Positions 17,181 to 25,244 of a stretch of DNA of 64,000 bases are shown here, piece after piece (the stretch's first letter is position 1; each line of letters begins with the position of its first letter). A program made the position numbers and the translations under genes. The notes beneath the pieces are model-generated. The model had not been told where the DNA came from. It saw nothing but the letters and a program-made list of their open reading frames with translations, and made no database searches. Location of the stretch: NCBI GenBank assembly GCA_021154325.1, contig JAJKIR010000220.1, forward strand, positions 1 to 64,000, given 5' to 3'. The DNA comes from Gemmatimonas sp. (lineage in GTDB: Bacteria; Gemmatimonadota; Gemmatimonadetes; Gemmatimonadales; Gemmatimonadaceae).

Positions 17181-18345
17181 CTGGCAGAAGATCCTGCACG
17201 AGAGCATCGACTCGCTGGACAAGCTCGCGACCAAGTTCGGCACGGACGCGATCGATGTTGACGGCCTGAAGCCGGCATTCGACAATTTTCAGATGCGCAT
17301 CACGCCGGCGGCACTCGCGCAGATCAAGGAAGTCGGCGATCCGATGTGGAATCAGTACGTGCCGACCGTGCAGGAGCTCGATATCGTCGATGGCGTCATC
17401 GACTCCCTCGATGAAGACGGAGACTCACCGGTCCCGAACATCACCCACCGGTACCCCGACCGCGCGCTCTTTCTCGTGAGCCCGGTCTGCGCCTCGTACT
17501 GCCGCTTCTGCACGCGCCGCCGCAAGGTCGGTGATCCTGAGAAGATCCCGCTCAACCAGTACGACTCGGCGTTCGAGTACCTCGCCGCGCACCCCGAGAT
17601 CCGCGACGTCATCCTGTCGGGCGGCGATCCGATGATGCTCTCGGACCGTCGACTCGAGTACATCTTCCAGCGGCTGCGCGCGATCCCGCACATCGAGATC
17701 ATCCGCATCGGAAGCCGCATCACCTCTCATCTGCCGGAGCGCATCACGGACGAGTTCTGCCAGATGGTGCGGAAGTACCATCCGGTGTACATGAACACTC
17801 ATTTCAATCACCCGAGCGAGCTCACGCCTGCCGCGGTCGCGGCGCTATCGCGACTCGCGGACGCCGGCGTCCCGCTCGGCTGCCAGACCGTGCTGTTGCG
17901 CGGCGTGAACGACGATCCGCAGGTGATGAAGGAGTTGATGCAGAAGCTGCTCAAGGCGCGCGTGCGGCCGTACTACATCTACATGGCCGATCAGGTCGCG
18001 GGCGGCGAGCACTTCCGCACACAGGTCGAGAAGGGACTCGAGATCGTGAAGGCGCTGCGCGGGTGGACCTCCGGGCTCGCCGTTCCGCATTTCGTGATCG
18101 ACGCGCCCGGGGGCGGCGGCAAGGTGCCACTCCTTCCGGAGTACGTCGAGGAGATCAACGAGGACGAGGTGGTCTTCCGGAATTACGAGGGGAAGCGCTT
18201 CGTCTACAAGCAGCCGCGTCAGCCGATCACGGTTTCCGGCTGCGGTGACCCGCTCGCCCCCGCGGCGCAGAACGACGTCGTCCCCATTCAGATCGGGAAG
18301 AAGGCCGCCGCGCGGCCGCGCCGGCGTCGGAAGACCGGATCGTAG
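17173..18345 (+). CDS. Lysine 2,3-aminomutase, radical SAM (KamA/AblA family)
   Basis: A 390-residue radical S-adenosylmethionine enzyme. The cluster motif CASYCRFC (C106, C110, C113) binds the iron-sulphur cluster, GGDPMMLSD follows, and the PLP-lysine lies in DAPGGGGKVPLLPEY (K317). Two Asp residues that hold the substrate lysine side chain in the clostridial enzyme appear conserved (D273 in MADQVAGGEHF and D310 before PGGGGK), which favours lysine over glutamate as substrate. The product would be beta-lysine. It is longer than EpmB-type enzymes and ends in a basic tail. It is the last gene of the operon and ends just before a large inverted-repeat terminator. Confidence 0.93.
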   Translation: MSDWQKILHESIDSLDKLATKFGTDAIDVDGLKPAFDNFQMRITPAALAQIKEVGDPMWNQYVPTVQELDIVDGVIDSLDEDGDSPVPNITHRYPDRALFLVSPVCASYCRFCTRRRKVGDPEKIPLNQYDSAFEYLAAHPEIRDVILSGGDPMMLSDRRLEYIFQRLRAIPHIEIIRIGSRITSHLPERITDEFCQMVRKYHPVYMNTHFNHPSELTPAAVAALSRLADAGVPLGCQTVLLRGVNDDPQVMKELMQKLLKARVRPYYIYMADQVAGGEHFRTQVEKGLEIVKALRGWTSGLAVPHFVIDAPGGGGKVPLLPEYVEEINEDEVVFRNYEGKRFVYKQPRQPITVSGCGDPLAPAAQNDVVPIQIGKKAAARPRRRRKTGS

Positions 18346-18348
18346 CCA

Positions 18349-18505
18349 TGAACCGTTGTCGGTGAACCGTGAACGGTGAACCGTTGGCGGTGAACGGTGG
18401 ACGGTGAACGCTGATGGGGTGGCGAGAGCATTAGAGCTCCGCCACCCCATCAACGTTTATTCCCAATTCACCATCAACCGTCAACGGCCAACCGTCAACG
18501 GTTCA
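18349..18505. repeat. Heptamer arrays and long hairpin between convergent genes
   Basis: Nine consecutive seven-base units fill 18349-18411 (TGAACCG, TTGTCGG, TGAACCG, TGAACGG, TGAACCG, TTGGCGG, TGAACGG, TGGACGG, TGAACGC). A strong hairpin follows (18411-18452), with GATGGGGTGGCG paired to CGCCACCCCATC around a short AT-containing loop. Complementary units such as TCAACCG, TCAACGG and CCAACCG then run to the stop codon of the minus-strand gene, which is itself the TGA of a TGAACCG unit. It would act as a bidirectional terminator. Confidence 0.85.
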
Positions 18506-18925
18506 CTTGCGGATGACGATGATCACGCCCGAGCCGTGTCCGGTTCCGTAGCGCTGTGTTGCGTCCGTTCCGCTTAGATGCTGGATCTCCTTCACGTCCG
18601 TGATCGGAATCTGCGAGAGGGTGCTCGGTCCTCCCATTTTCGTCTGATCGACGTAGACGACCACGTCCTGGGGACCTTGGGTGATCGACGAAGACGCACC
18701 GCCGCGGTTCTGCAGGAAGCTCGGGCGCAGCCGCTGCACCGCCTGCAACGCGTTCTGGACATCGATCGTCGCCAGCTCTTCCTGGCTGATACGATCGGGA
18801 GAGCCCCGATGCTGCGACGCCTGCGACGCCTGCTGGCTCGCGCCCGCGCCGGAAGTCGATGAGGCACAGCCCGGCGCGGCCAGGGTGACGAGCGCGGCGA
18901 CGAGATGGAACGAGCGAATCTTCAT
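18503..18925 (-). CDS. Small plug-domain lipoprotein, copy 1
   Basis: A 140-residue exported protein with a signal peptide and lipobox (LVTLAAPGCASS, Cys about residue 20). The mature part looks like the plug domain of TonB-dependent receptors without a barrel: ISQEELATIDVQNALQAVQR, RLRPSFLQNRGG, DVVVYVDQTKMGG, IPITDVKEIQHLSGTDATQR and GTGHGSGVIIVI. I chose the ATG at 18925 at the signal peptide. It is a clear paralogue of the gene at 18985. Such proteins may bind partners at the outer membrane; the role is unknown. Its TGA stop is supplied by the adjacent heptamer array. Confidence 0.85.
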   Translation of the reverse strand: MKIRSFHLVAALVTLAAPGCASSTSGAGASQQASQASQHRGSPDRISQEELATIDVQNALQAVQRLRPSFLQNRGGASSSITQGPQDVVVYVDQTKMGGPSTLSQIPITDVKEIQHLSGTDATQRYGTGHGSGVIIVIRK

Positions 18926-18984
18926 GGTACCCTCTGCGAGCGACTGTAAGGTTGAGAAATTGATAAACTTCGTCCCGGCGCGCT

Positions 18985-19389
18985 TCAGCGCGAGACGACC
19001 TGGATCGCACCGGCGCTGTGGCCCGTGCCCCACTTCGTCGTCGCTTCCGACGAGTTGAAGTAGCGGATCTCTCGGATATCGGTCGTGGAGATCTGGCGCA
19101 GCTGATCGCTGCCCCCCAACCGATTCTCGTTGAGATACACCACGAGGTCCACCATCTCCATCGCGTTCGTCGCGCCCGGCGTGCCGTGGACGGCGCCGCG
19201 AGTGCGCAGGAAGTTCGGGCGGAGCCGCTGGATCACCTCGTACGCATTCGACGCAGAGCTCTCCACGATCTCTTCCGTCGAGATCAGGTTCGGGTTCTGC
19301 GTTGCGGCCGAAGGACCCCCACCGCCGGAAGCACAGGCAGTGAAGGCGACCAGCGTCGTGGCGAGAACTCGACGTGAGAATTGGTGCAT
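18985..19389 (-). CDS. Small plug-domain lipoprotein, copy 2
   Basis: A 134-residue paralogue of the neighbouring gene, with a lipobox-type signal peptide (TLVAFTACASGGGG). Shared blocks are ISTEEIVESSASNAYEVIQR, RLRPNFLRTRGA, DLVVYLNENRLGG, STTDIREIRYFNSSEATTKW and GTGHSAGAIQV, the same order as the plug of TonB-dependent receptors. The ATG at 19389 has a good GGAGG ribosome-binding site five bases upstream. It is the upstream member of a probable two-gene unit; spacing to copy 1 is about 60 bases. Confidence 0.85.
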   Translation of the reverse strand: MHQFSRRVLATTLVAFTACASGGGGPSAATQNPNLISTEEIVESSASNAYEVIQRLRPNFLRTRGAVHGTPGATNAMEMVDLVVYLNENRLGGSDQLRQISTTDIREIRYFNSSEATTKWGTGHSAGAIQVVSR

Positions 19390-19510
19390 GTCGCCTCCGT
19401 GTCTGAGCGATCTGGCATTCGCGACCAGACAATTCTGGGCCGCGTGCCCATGCACGGCAAGTGGAGGGACGAGCCGGCGCCGCGCTGTCGCACGGCGCCG
19501 CTCCGATCGC

Positions 19511-21628
19511 TCAGTGTACCGCTGCCTCCTCCTGCTCCTTCGAGGCTTCGTCGATCACGCGCTGCGCGACTTCGTTTGGAACTTCCTCGTAGCCCTTGAA
19601 GCGTTTGGTGAACGTCGCCCTCCCCTGCGTCATCGACTGCAGCGTGCCCGCGTAGCTGTGCAGCTCCGCCTCCGGCACGATCGCGTGCACTCGCGTCCCG
19701 CTCGCTGGTGTTTCCGAGTCGATCGCTTCGGTGCCGAGGATATGGCCGCGACGCGACGAGAGATCGCCGAGCACGTCACCCAGGTACTCGTCCGGTGTCA
19801 CGACGTCGATCTCGGCTAGCGGCTCGAGAAGCACGGGCTTGCACTTTGGCGCCACTGTCTTGAAGGCCTGAATTCCGGCCATCTTGAAAGATTGCTCATT
19901 GGAGTCGACGGTATGGAACGAACCGTCGAACACTTCCACCTTGAAGTCGACGACCGGAAAGCCGGCGAGCACGCCGCGCACACACGCCTCCTGAATGCCG
20001 CGGTCCACCGCCGGGATGTACTGCCGGGGAATCGCGCCACCCACGATCTTGTCGATGAACTCGTAGCCGCCGCCGCGCGGCGCCGGTGCGATGCGCACCC
20101 AGCAGTCGCCGAACTGGCCGCGCCCGCCCGTCTGCTTCTTGTGCTTGCCCTGCCCCTCGGCGCGTCCCTTCAGCGTTTCTCGATACGCGATCTTCGGGCG
20201 CGTCAGCTGCGCCTGGACACCATACTTTCGCCGCAGCTTGGCGAGTGAGATCTCGAGATGCCGCTCGCCGACGCCGCTGATAATCGTCTCGTGCGTCTCG
20301 GAGTTGTAGTGTGTCTGAAAGGTCGGGTCTTCCTCATGCAGCTTGTGCAGACCGGCCTGGAGCTTCTCCTCGTCCGCGCGCGCCGCGGCGTGCACCGCCA
20401 TCTCGATGATCGGCTCCGGGAAGTTGATCTGCGGTAGCCGCACCGGATGCTCTCGCGTGGAGAGGGTGTCGTTCGTGTGCGTGCTCTTGAGCTTCGCCAC
20501 GCAGCCGATGTCGCCCGCGCAGAGGCGATTCACCTCGATGCGTTCCTTGCCCTGGGCGATGGAGAGGTGATTGACCTTCTCCGGCGTGTCACGCGTCGCG
20601 TTGAACACTTCCTGTCCGTTCAGCACGCAACCCGAGTAGACGCGGAAGAAGCTCACATCACCCACATGCGGCTCGGACATCGTCTTGAAGACGAGCGCGG
20701 TGAACGGCTTCGTGTCCTCGGCGTGGATCTCGACCGTGGCGTTTCCCTCCGCGCCCTTGAACGCGTGCACTTCCTCCATCTCGAATGCATTCGGCAGCAG
20801 CTCGACGATGGTGTTGAGTACGGCCTGGACGCCGTAATTGAGCTCGCTCGAAACGCAGAAAAGCGGGAAGAGCTCCATCCGCTTCATCGCTTCTTTCATT
20901 CCGGCGATTGCTTCGTCGCGACCGATCTCGCCGCCCTCGAGATAGCGCTCGAGCAGCGTGTCGTCCGTGGAGGAGATCGATTCGATCAGCTCCTGGTAGT
21001 AGCGGTCGAACTGCGTGCGATAGTCCGCCGGAATATCGACTTCCTGGAATTCCCCGCTCTTCGAACCCTGCTTGAAGAGCAACGCTTTCTTCGTGAAGAG
21101 ATTGATGACGCCGTGGAAGTCCGGGCCCTCGCCCAGTGGAACCTCGACCGGAATCACCTTCGCCGTGAGCCGCGTCTTCACCTGCTGATAGATGCGATCG
21201 AAGTCGGCGTGCTCCTTGTCCATCATCGAGACGACAAAGAGGACGGGGTCGCGTCGCTTCACGGCCTCGCGGAACATCCGCTCCGTGCCGACCTCGACTC
21301 CGCTGGCCGCGCTCACCACGCAGAGGGCGCCGTCAGCCGCGGCCAAGCCCGCGACCGAGTCGCCCTGGAAGTCGAGGAACCCCGGCGTGTCGATGATGTT
21401 GATCTTCGTGCCCTGCCACTCGGCGAATGCGAGGCCGAGGTTGATGGAGTACCCACGCTCGATCTCTTCGGGTGCGGTATCGGTGAGGGACGTTCCCTCC
21501 TTCACCGCTCCGTGACGCTTGCTGGCACCTGACACGAAGGCGAGCGCATCGACCAGACTGGTCTTGCCGCTCGCCCCGTGTCCCACCACCGCGATGTTGC
21601 GGATCTCTGAGCCCTTGAACTCCTTCAT
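19511..21628 (-). CDS. Elongation factor G paralogue (EF-G-like GTPase)
   Basis: A 705-residue translational GTPase. The P-loop is VVGHGASGKTSLVDAL, different from the AHIDAGKT loop of canonical EF-G, and this marks the FusA2/EF-G-like paralogue group. G3 is NIIDTPGFLDFQGD. Domain IV is present (GGRGQFGDCWVRIAPAPRGG) with GAIPRQYIPAVDRGIQEACV, and domain V ends in SMTQGRATFTKRFKGYEEVP. The position usually holding NKxD reads SMMDKEHADF. Such paralogues are often stress- or growth-phase-linked rather than the main translocase. A GGAAGGAG ribosome-binding sequence precedes the ATG, and a small gene lies 18 bases upstream. Confidence 0.95.
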   Translation of the reverse strand: MKEFKGSEIRNIAVVGHGASGKTSLVDALAFVSGASKRHGAVKEGTSLTDTAPEEIERGYSINLGLAFAEWQGTKINIIDTPGFLDFQGDSVAGLAAADGALCVVSAASGVEVGTERMFREAVKRRDPVLFVVSMMDKEHADFDRIYQQVKTRLTAKVIPVEVPLGEGPDFHGVINLFTKKALLFKQGSKSGEFQEVDIPADYRTQFDRYYQELIESISSTDDTLLERYLEGGEIGRDEAIAGMKEAMKRMELFPLFCVSSELNYGVQAVLNTIVELLPNAFEMEEVHAFKGAEGNATVEIHAEDTKPFTALVFKTMSEPHVGDVSFFRVYSGCVLNGQEVFNATRDTPEKVNHLSIAQGKERIEVNRLCAGDIGCVAKLKSTHTNDTLSTREHPVRLPQINFPEPIIEMAVHAAARADEEKLQAGLHKLHEEDPTFQTHYNSETHETIISGVGERHLEISLAKLRRKYGVQAQLTRPKIAYRETLKGRAEGQGKHKKQTGGRGQFGDCWVRIAPAPRGGGYEFIDKIVGGAIPRQYIPAVDRGIQEACVRGVLAGFPVVDFKVEVFDGSFHTVDSNEQSFKMAGIQAFKTVAPKCKPVLLEPLAEIDVVTPDEYLGDVLGDLSSRRGHILGTEAIDSETPASGTRVHAIVPEAELHSYAGTLQSMTQGRATFTKRFKGYEEVPNEVAQRVIDEASKEQEEAAVH

Positions 21629-21646
21629 GAGTCGCGCTCCTTCCGC

Positions 21647-21895
21647 CTAGCTGAGTGAACCGATTCTGGGCGCGGCGCCGAGCCACGCCCGGAGAGTTTC
21701 ATCTCCCGTCTCATCCTCTCGCACGGTGTCTTCGATCGCGAGGGCGCGCCCTGACTGTCGCGCGTCATTGATGCACGTGAAGACAATGGCGCCCGGTGCG
21801 CGGACGGCGCTCCACAGTCGGCCCGCGTCATCCGAGAAGACGCGGGCTTCTGCTGGAATTGATTTGGCCGGGCGGCGAGTGGACTGCCGTGACAT
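21647..21895 (-). CDS. Small hypothetical protein upstream of EF-G paralogue
   Basis: An 82-residue soluble protein (MSRQSTRRPAKSIPAEARVF onward) with a beta-rich centre (GRLWSAVRAPGAIVFTCIND) and an acidic linker before WLGAAPRIGS. The ATG at 21895 has a GAGGGGGAG ribosome-binding sequence; a longer frame to 21946 is unlikely. It ends 18 bases before the EF-G-like gene on the same strand, so the two are probably co-transcribed. I do not recognise the family. Confidence 0.7.
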   Translation of the reverse strand: MSRQSTRRPAKSIPAEARVFSDDAGRLWSAVRAPGAIVFTCINDARQSGRALAIEDTVREDETGDETLRAWLGAAPRIGSLS

Positions 21896-21972
21896 GCTCC
21901 CCCTCTCTCTTGTCGATAGCCTCGCGTTCGGAGCGATTCGAGTCAAGAGGGGAAAGGGCGGACTCGAGCGGA

Positions 21973-22085
21973 GGGTTGCGGGTTGCGGGTTGCGGGTTGC
22001 GGGTTGCGGGTGAACGCAAAAAGGGCCGACGGTTTTCGTCGACCCTCTACTCTCTACTCTCTACTCTCTACTCTCTACTGTCTGC
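21973..22085. repeat. Two different heptamer arrays around a hairpin
   Basis: Five exact copies of GGGTTGC (21973-22007) are followed by GGGTGAA. After a terminator hairpin, four exact copies of TCTCTAC run from 22051 to 22078, followed by TGTCTGC. The TCTCTAC array and its CTGCCCG flank reappear at 57358. Unlike the convergent loci, the two arrays here are not complementary to each other. Confidence 0.85.
22016..22046 (-). terminator. Intrinsic terminator for the gene ending at 22107
   Basis: Read on the minus strand, a stem GGGTCGACG / CGTCGGCCC (one G-U pair) around a short A-rich loop is followed by CTTTTTGCG. It lies about 60 bases past the stop of the minus-strand gene and between two heptamer arrays. 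Confidence 0.75.
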
Positions 22086-22106
22086 CCGCGACCCTCTACC
22101 CGAAGT

Positions 22107-22682
22107 TCAGTCTCCTTCCGCCTCGAACGTGAGGCCTTCCGCCTCGCGCATGCGGTCGAGCATGGTCTCGAGCGGTGCGAAGACTGGCGCGGTAAGCCCG
22201 ACGATGGGACCGATGGAGACCGTGATCGCGCGGCGAGCACCTTCTGGCCAATCGGGCATCGACAGCCCAGCCACAAGACGCCGAATCAACTGACCGCACT
22301 CGGCGAGCAGCCGTCCAGCGGTCGAGTTCAGAATCTCGAGTGGTATCTCGAGGTCTCGCGTCATGAGCTGACCCGTGGTCACATCGCGCCACGCCGCGTC
22401 ACCAATGGCGCCGCGTTCCGGCCAGACGCCGAGATGGCGAATGGATTCCATGTTGGCATCGGTCGAACGATGACACTCCACCGCAGCCGCAAGCGCGAGC
22501 GCGAGCGATTCGGCACTGGGCGCTCCGTAAAGAGTCACGATGTCGCGCGACGGGCGCTCCGCGGAATTCAGCGGAGACGGCACCGAGTTGACGTGCGCGA
22601 GCACCGGTGAGTGATCAGGGTTTTCCTCGAGCATGACGAGAACGTCCATGCCCTCCTCCTGAAGATGGTACTGCTCGATCAT
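22107..22682 (-). CDS. Hypothetical protein
   Basis: A 191-residue soluble protein starting MIEQYHLQEEGMDVLVMLEE, with an acidic N-terminus, central helices (SAESLALALAAAVECHRSTD) and a hydrophobic amphipathic end (AITVSIGPIVGLTAPVFAPL). The ATG at 22682 is preceded by GGGGAGGGGAG, a strong ribosome-binding sequence, which is why I reject the longer frame to 22814. No family recognised. It has its own terminator downstream, so it is likely a single-gene unit. Confidence 0.75.
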   Translation of the reverse strand: MIEQYHLQEEGMDVLVMLEENPDHSPVLAHVNSVPSPLNSAERPSRDIVTLYGAPSAESLALALAAAVECHRSTDANMESIRHLGVWPERGAIGDAAWRDVTTGQLMTRDLEIPLEILNSTAGRLLAECGQLIRRLVAGLSMPDWPEGARRAITVSIGPIVGLTAPVFAPLETMLDRMREAEGLTFEAEGD

Positions 22683-22858
22683 CGCGTCTCCCCTCCCCAC
22701 AGCCTCACGACACTGTGCAGCATGACTCCGGTGCGCGAGCAGAGCGACACCAGATCGAACCCGCTGACCTTCGCGATGTTCCAGTGAAACTGCTGATGAT
22801 ACGTTTGCAGTCACATCGCGGTTGCAACTCTGTCACGTTGCAAGTGCGGTCAGGTCTT

Positions 22859-23329
22859 TTACAGACGGGTAGGGGCAAAGCGCATGCCGATCGGCAGCGT
22901 TATGGCGATGACCACGCCGATCGCGATCAGATTGCCCGGCGTGAGCACTAGGGCGATCGAGCCGGCGACGGTGCGCACGACGAGAAATGCGATTGCCGAC
23001 GCCGCGGCGCCGATCGCGATCGCCCACGCAATGCGATGATCCTCGCCCTCTCGCGCGAACGCGGCGTAGGCAACGCCGCAGGCCAGTGTAGCGACAACGT
23101 GTAGCACGATGCCGACACTGATCGCCATCGCCGACGACTGGCCGCTCGCGCTGTCGCCCGCGCTGCCGAGCAGCACCGAGCCAATTGCCTGGAAGACGCG
23201 AGACGCCGCGCCGAGCCGAATCCCGTAGCCAAACAACATCCCCGTCGTCGCCGCGGCGGGGATGATGCCCGTGGTGATTCCCGTTACAAGTCGCGGTCGC
23301 CGCACGGCACAAAGGAAGCCGCGTATCAA
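22859..23329 (-). CDS. Four-helix integral membrane protein of unknown function
   Basis: About 156 residues, nearly all in hydrophobic helices: GITTGIIPAAATTGMLFGYG, AISVGIVLHVVATLACGVAY, AWAIAIGAAASAIAFLVV and LTPGNLIAIGVVIAITLPIG. I take the TTG at 23329 as start because the recognisable protein begins there; the frame stays open to an ATG at 23449, whose extra 40 residues are Arg-rich and unlikely to be translated. It is divergent from the response regulator at 23502. No family assigned. Confidence 0.7.
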   Translation of the reverse strand: MIRGFLCAVRRPRLVTGITTGIIPAAATTGMLFGYGIRLGAASRVFQAIGSVLLGSAGDSASGQSSAMAISVGIVLHVVATLACGVAYAAFAREGEDHRIAWAIAIGAAASAIAFLVVRTVAGSIALVLTPGNLIAIGVVIAITLPIGMRFAPTRL

Positions 23330-23501
23330 GGTCCACTCAAGTGGTGAGCGGCATCTTCCGTCGCAGAGAGCGGGCGCGCCGCGTAAAACGCGAGAGTCCT
23401 TCCGACCCGTGTCGCGCGTGCTTTCTCCTCGCGGCCGCCCGAGCCTCACGCGAAGATTGGTCGCGGTCCCTTGCCCCCGCTTGAGTCAGAACTAATTTGG
23501 C

Positions 23502-24227
23502 GTGGCGATGTTCGCCGTCGTGCAGGCTTCGAAAATTCTCATCATCGAGGACAGCGCCGAGGTTGTCTCCCTCCTCGAGCGGGTTCTCGGAGAGCAGGGC
23601 TATGATGTCACGGCGGCGATGGACGGCGAATCGGGCCTCACGCGCGCGCTCGACCAGCAGCCCGATCTCGTCATTCTCGATCTCGGGCTTCCCGGCCGCG
23701 ACGGACTGCAGATCGCGATGGAACTGCGGCGCGGCGGTCTCACCGCGCCGCTGCTGATGCTCACCGCTCGCGGTGCCGTCGCCGATCGGGTCTCGGGACT
23801 CGAGGCCGGTGCCGACGATTACCTGGCGAAGCCGTTCGATGCCGAGGAGCTGCTCGCTCGTGTTCGCGCACTGCTGCGGCGCTCGGCGCTGCGCACGCGC
23901 GCGGCGCAGCTGAAGGTTGGCGACGTCGTGCTCGATCCCCTCACGCGTGAGGTGTGGCGTGACGGACGACCGATCTCCCTCAGTCCACGCGAGTTCGCGC
24001 TGCTCGAGTACCTGATGCGGAACCCCGGGCGCACGTTGACGCGTTCGGCGATCGTGGCGCAGGTCTGGAAGCACGGCCCCGAAGATCCGGACGCGACGAA
24101 CATAGTCGACGTCTACATGGCGTATCTGCGGAAGAAGCTGGAGGCCGAGGGCGGGTCGTCGATGATCCGTACGATTCGGGGCGTCGGGTACGTCTTTCAA
24201 GCCTCGGATCACACTGCGAACGAGTGA
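23502..24227 (+). CDS. OmpR/PhoB-family response regulator (orphan)
   Basis: A 241-residue two-component regulator. The receiver has the acidic pocket IIEDSAE and phospho-acceptor D60 in LVILDLGLPGRDGLQ, with KPFDAEELLARVRALLRR closing the domain. The C-terminal winged helix (LSPREFALLEYLMRNPGRTL, then DVYMAYLRKKLEAEG and IRTIRGVGYVF) binds DNA. No histidine kinase is adjacent, so its partner lies elsewhere. The start is GTG 23502 or ATG 23508. Confidence 0.94.
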   Translation: MAMFAVVQASKILIIEDSAEVVSLLERVLGEQGYDVTAAMDGESGLTRALDQQPDLVILDLGLPGRDGLQIAMELRRGGLTAPLLMLTARGAVADRVSGLEAGADDYLAKPFDAEELLARVRALLRRSALRTRAAQLKVGDVVLDPLTREVWRDGRPISLSPREFALLEYLMRNPGRTLTRSAIVAQVWKHGPEDPDATNIVDVYMAYLRKKLEAEGGSSMIRTIRGVGYVFQASDHTANE

Positions 24228-24247
24228 GTCCGTCCGGCACGAACACA

Positions 24248-24276
24248 AACGGGGCGCCGCATTGCGGCGCCCCGTT
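24248..24276. terminator. Bidirectional terminator between regulator and lipoprotein genes
   Basis: A perfect 13-bp stem (AACGGGGCGCCGC with GCGGCGCCCCGTT) around ATT, placed between the convergent stops at 24227 and 24303. Neither side has a long U tract, so termination may depend on stem strength or Rho. Confidence 0.75.
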
Positions 24277-24302
24277 CGTGTCTTGCACAACCTTGACGAT
24301 GT

Positions 24303-25112
24303 CTACGGCGTCGTCGTCGAATCGTTAGGCGTCACGATCACCGTCGAGAGCGAGAATCCGCCGATCATGAGGAAGTTCGAGCTGCCGCCAACCACGGTTC
24401 CAGTGCCGCCCAATCCACCGTCGTCGACCTGACACGCGCCGTCGATGCCGGTGACCGTCGGATCGCACTTCGCACCGAGGTTCACGATATATCCGCTGAA
24501 ATGCTTCACGCGGCGCCATACGAGCCCGGTGCCCAGATCCACATGCGTCAGGAGAGACTGATCGCCGGTCGAGCGGAACTCGTTCAGCGATCGGCCACCG
24601 CCCGTAGGGGCGTACTGAATCGAGAAATTCTCGAAGAACCCGGATCGAGGAGAGAGCTGACGGACTGCGGGGCTGGTGAGCAGCGTGCTGAATGCATTCG
24701 TCTGGATGACCACCCATCCGGAGGCTGGCCGGAATCGAAGATCGGGCTGGAAATCCACGCTGACGCCATTGCCCTGCTTCTTGGCAATCACGTTCACAGT
24801 GACGCTGCTCGCCGCGGGAGTGCAGTCATCGTCCCAGTGGCGCGCACCGTACTTCGTCGTGGCGGGATCGCAAACGGCTCCCGCGGGCATCACGATTTCG
24901 AAGTCACCGACATGATACGTGCCCCCGTTAGGCGAGAGCTCGATCGTGCCGATCAACGTCCGGTTCTGATTGTTTCCGCCCGCGGAAAGCGACGGAGAGG
25001 CTGCAGCAGAGAGAGAAGTGGCACTGCGTGCTGGAGCAACTGACGAGTCCCGGCACGCGACAGCGAGCGCCGCCACTGCACCCACGAGCAGATAGAGGGT
25101 ATTACGTCGCAT
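24303..25112 (-). CDS. Putative lipoprotein of unknown function
   Basis: A 269-residue exported protein. The signal peptide RRNTLYLLVGAVAALAVAC ends in a lipobox with Cys at residue 20. The mature part is beta-rich and resembles repeats seen in surface proteins, with GTYHVGDFEIVMPAGAVCD, SSVTVNVIAKKQGNGVSVDF and FRPASGWVVIQTNAFSTLL. The C-terminus is Gly/Thr-rich and low in complexity. The ATG at 25112 sits at the signal peptide; the longer frame lacks one. Two CGTTAGGC copies lie in the gene. Function unknown. Confidence 0.8.
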   Translation of the reverse strand: MRRNTLYLLVGAVAALAVACRDSSVAPARSATSLSAAASPSLSAGGNNQNRTLIGTIELSPNGGTYHVGDFEIVMPAGAVCDPATTKYGARHWDDDCTPAASSVTVNVIAKKQGNGVSVDFQPDLRFRPASGWVVIQTNAFSTLLTSPAVRQLSPRSGFFENFSIQYAPTGGGRSLNEFRSTGDQSLLTHVDLGTGLVWRRVKHFSGYIVNLGAKCDPTVTGIDGACQVDDGGLGGTGTVVGGSSNFLMIGGFSLSTVIVTPNDSTTTP

Positions 25113-25244
25113 AGTCGTCGTCGACCAATGTGGGTGAGCCCGCCCCACTGATAGGGCGAGGGTAACCTTGGGCGCCAGCATCGACACCAAGCTAAGGTGA
25201 CGTCACAACCTTCGCCAGAGTCCAGACGAGCGCCGTGAGGTGTG

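Noticed and set aside
23330-23449. A 40-residue N-terminal extension of the membrane protein
   Set aside because: Arg-rich and outside the recognisable membrane protein; probably the divergent promoter region of the regulator gene.
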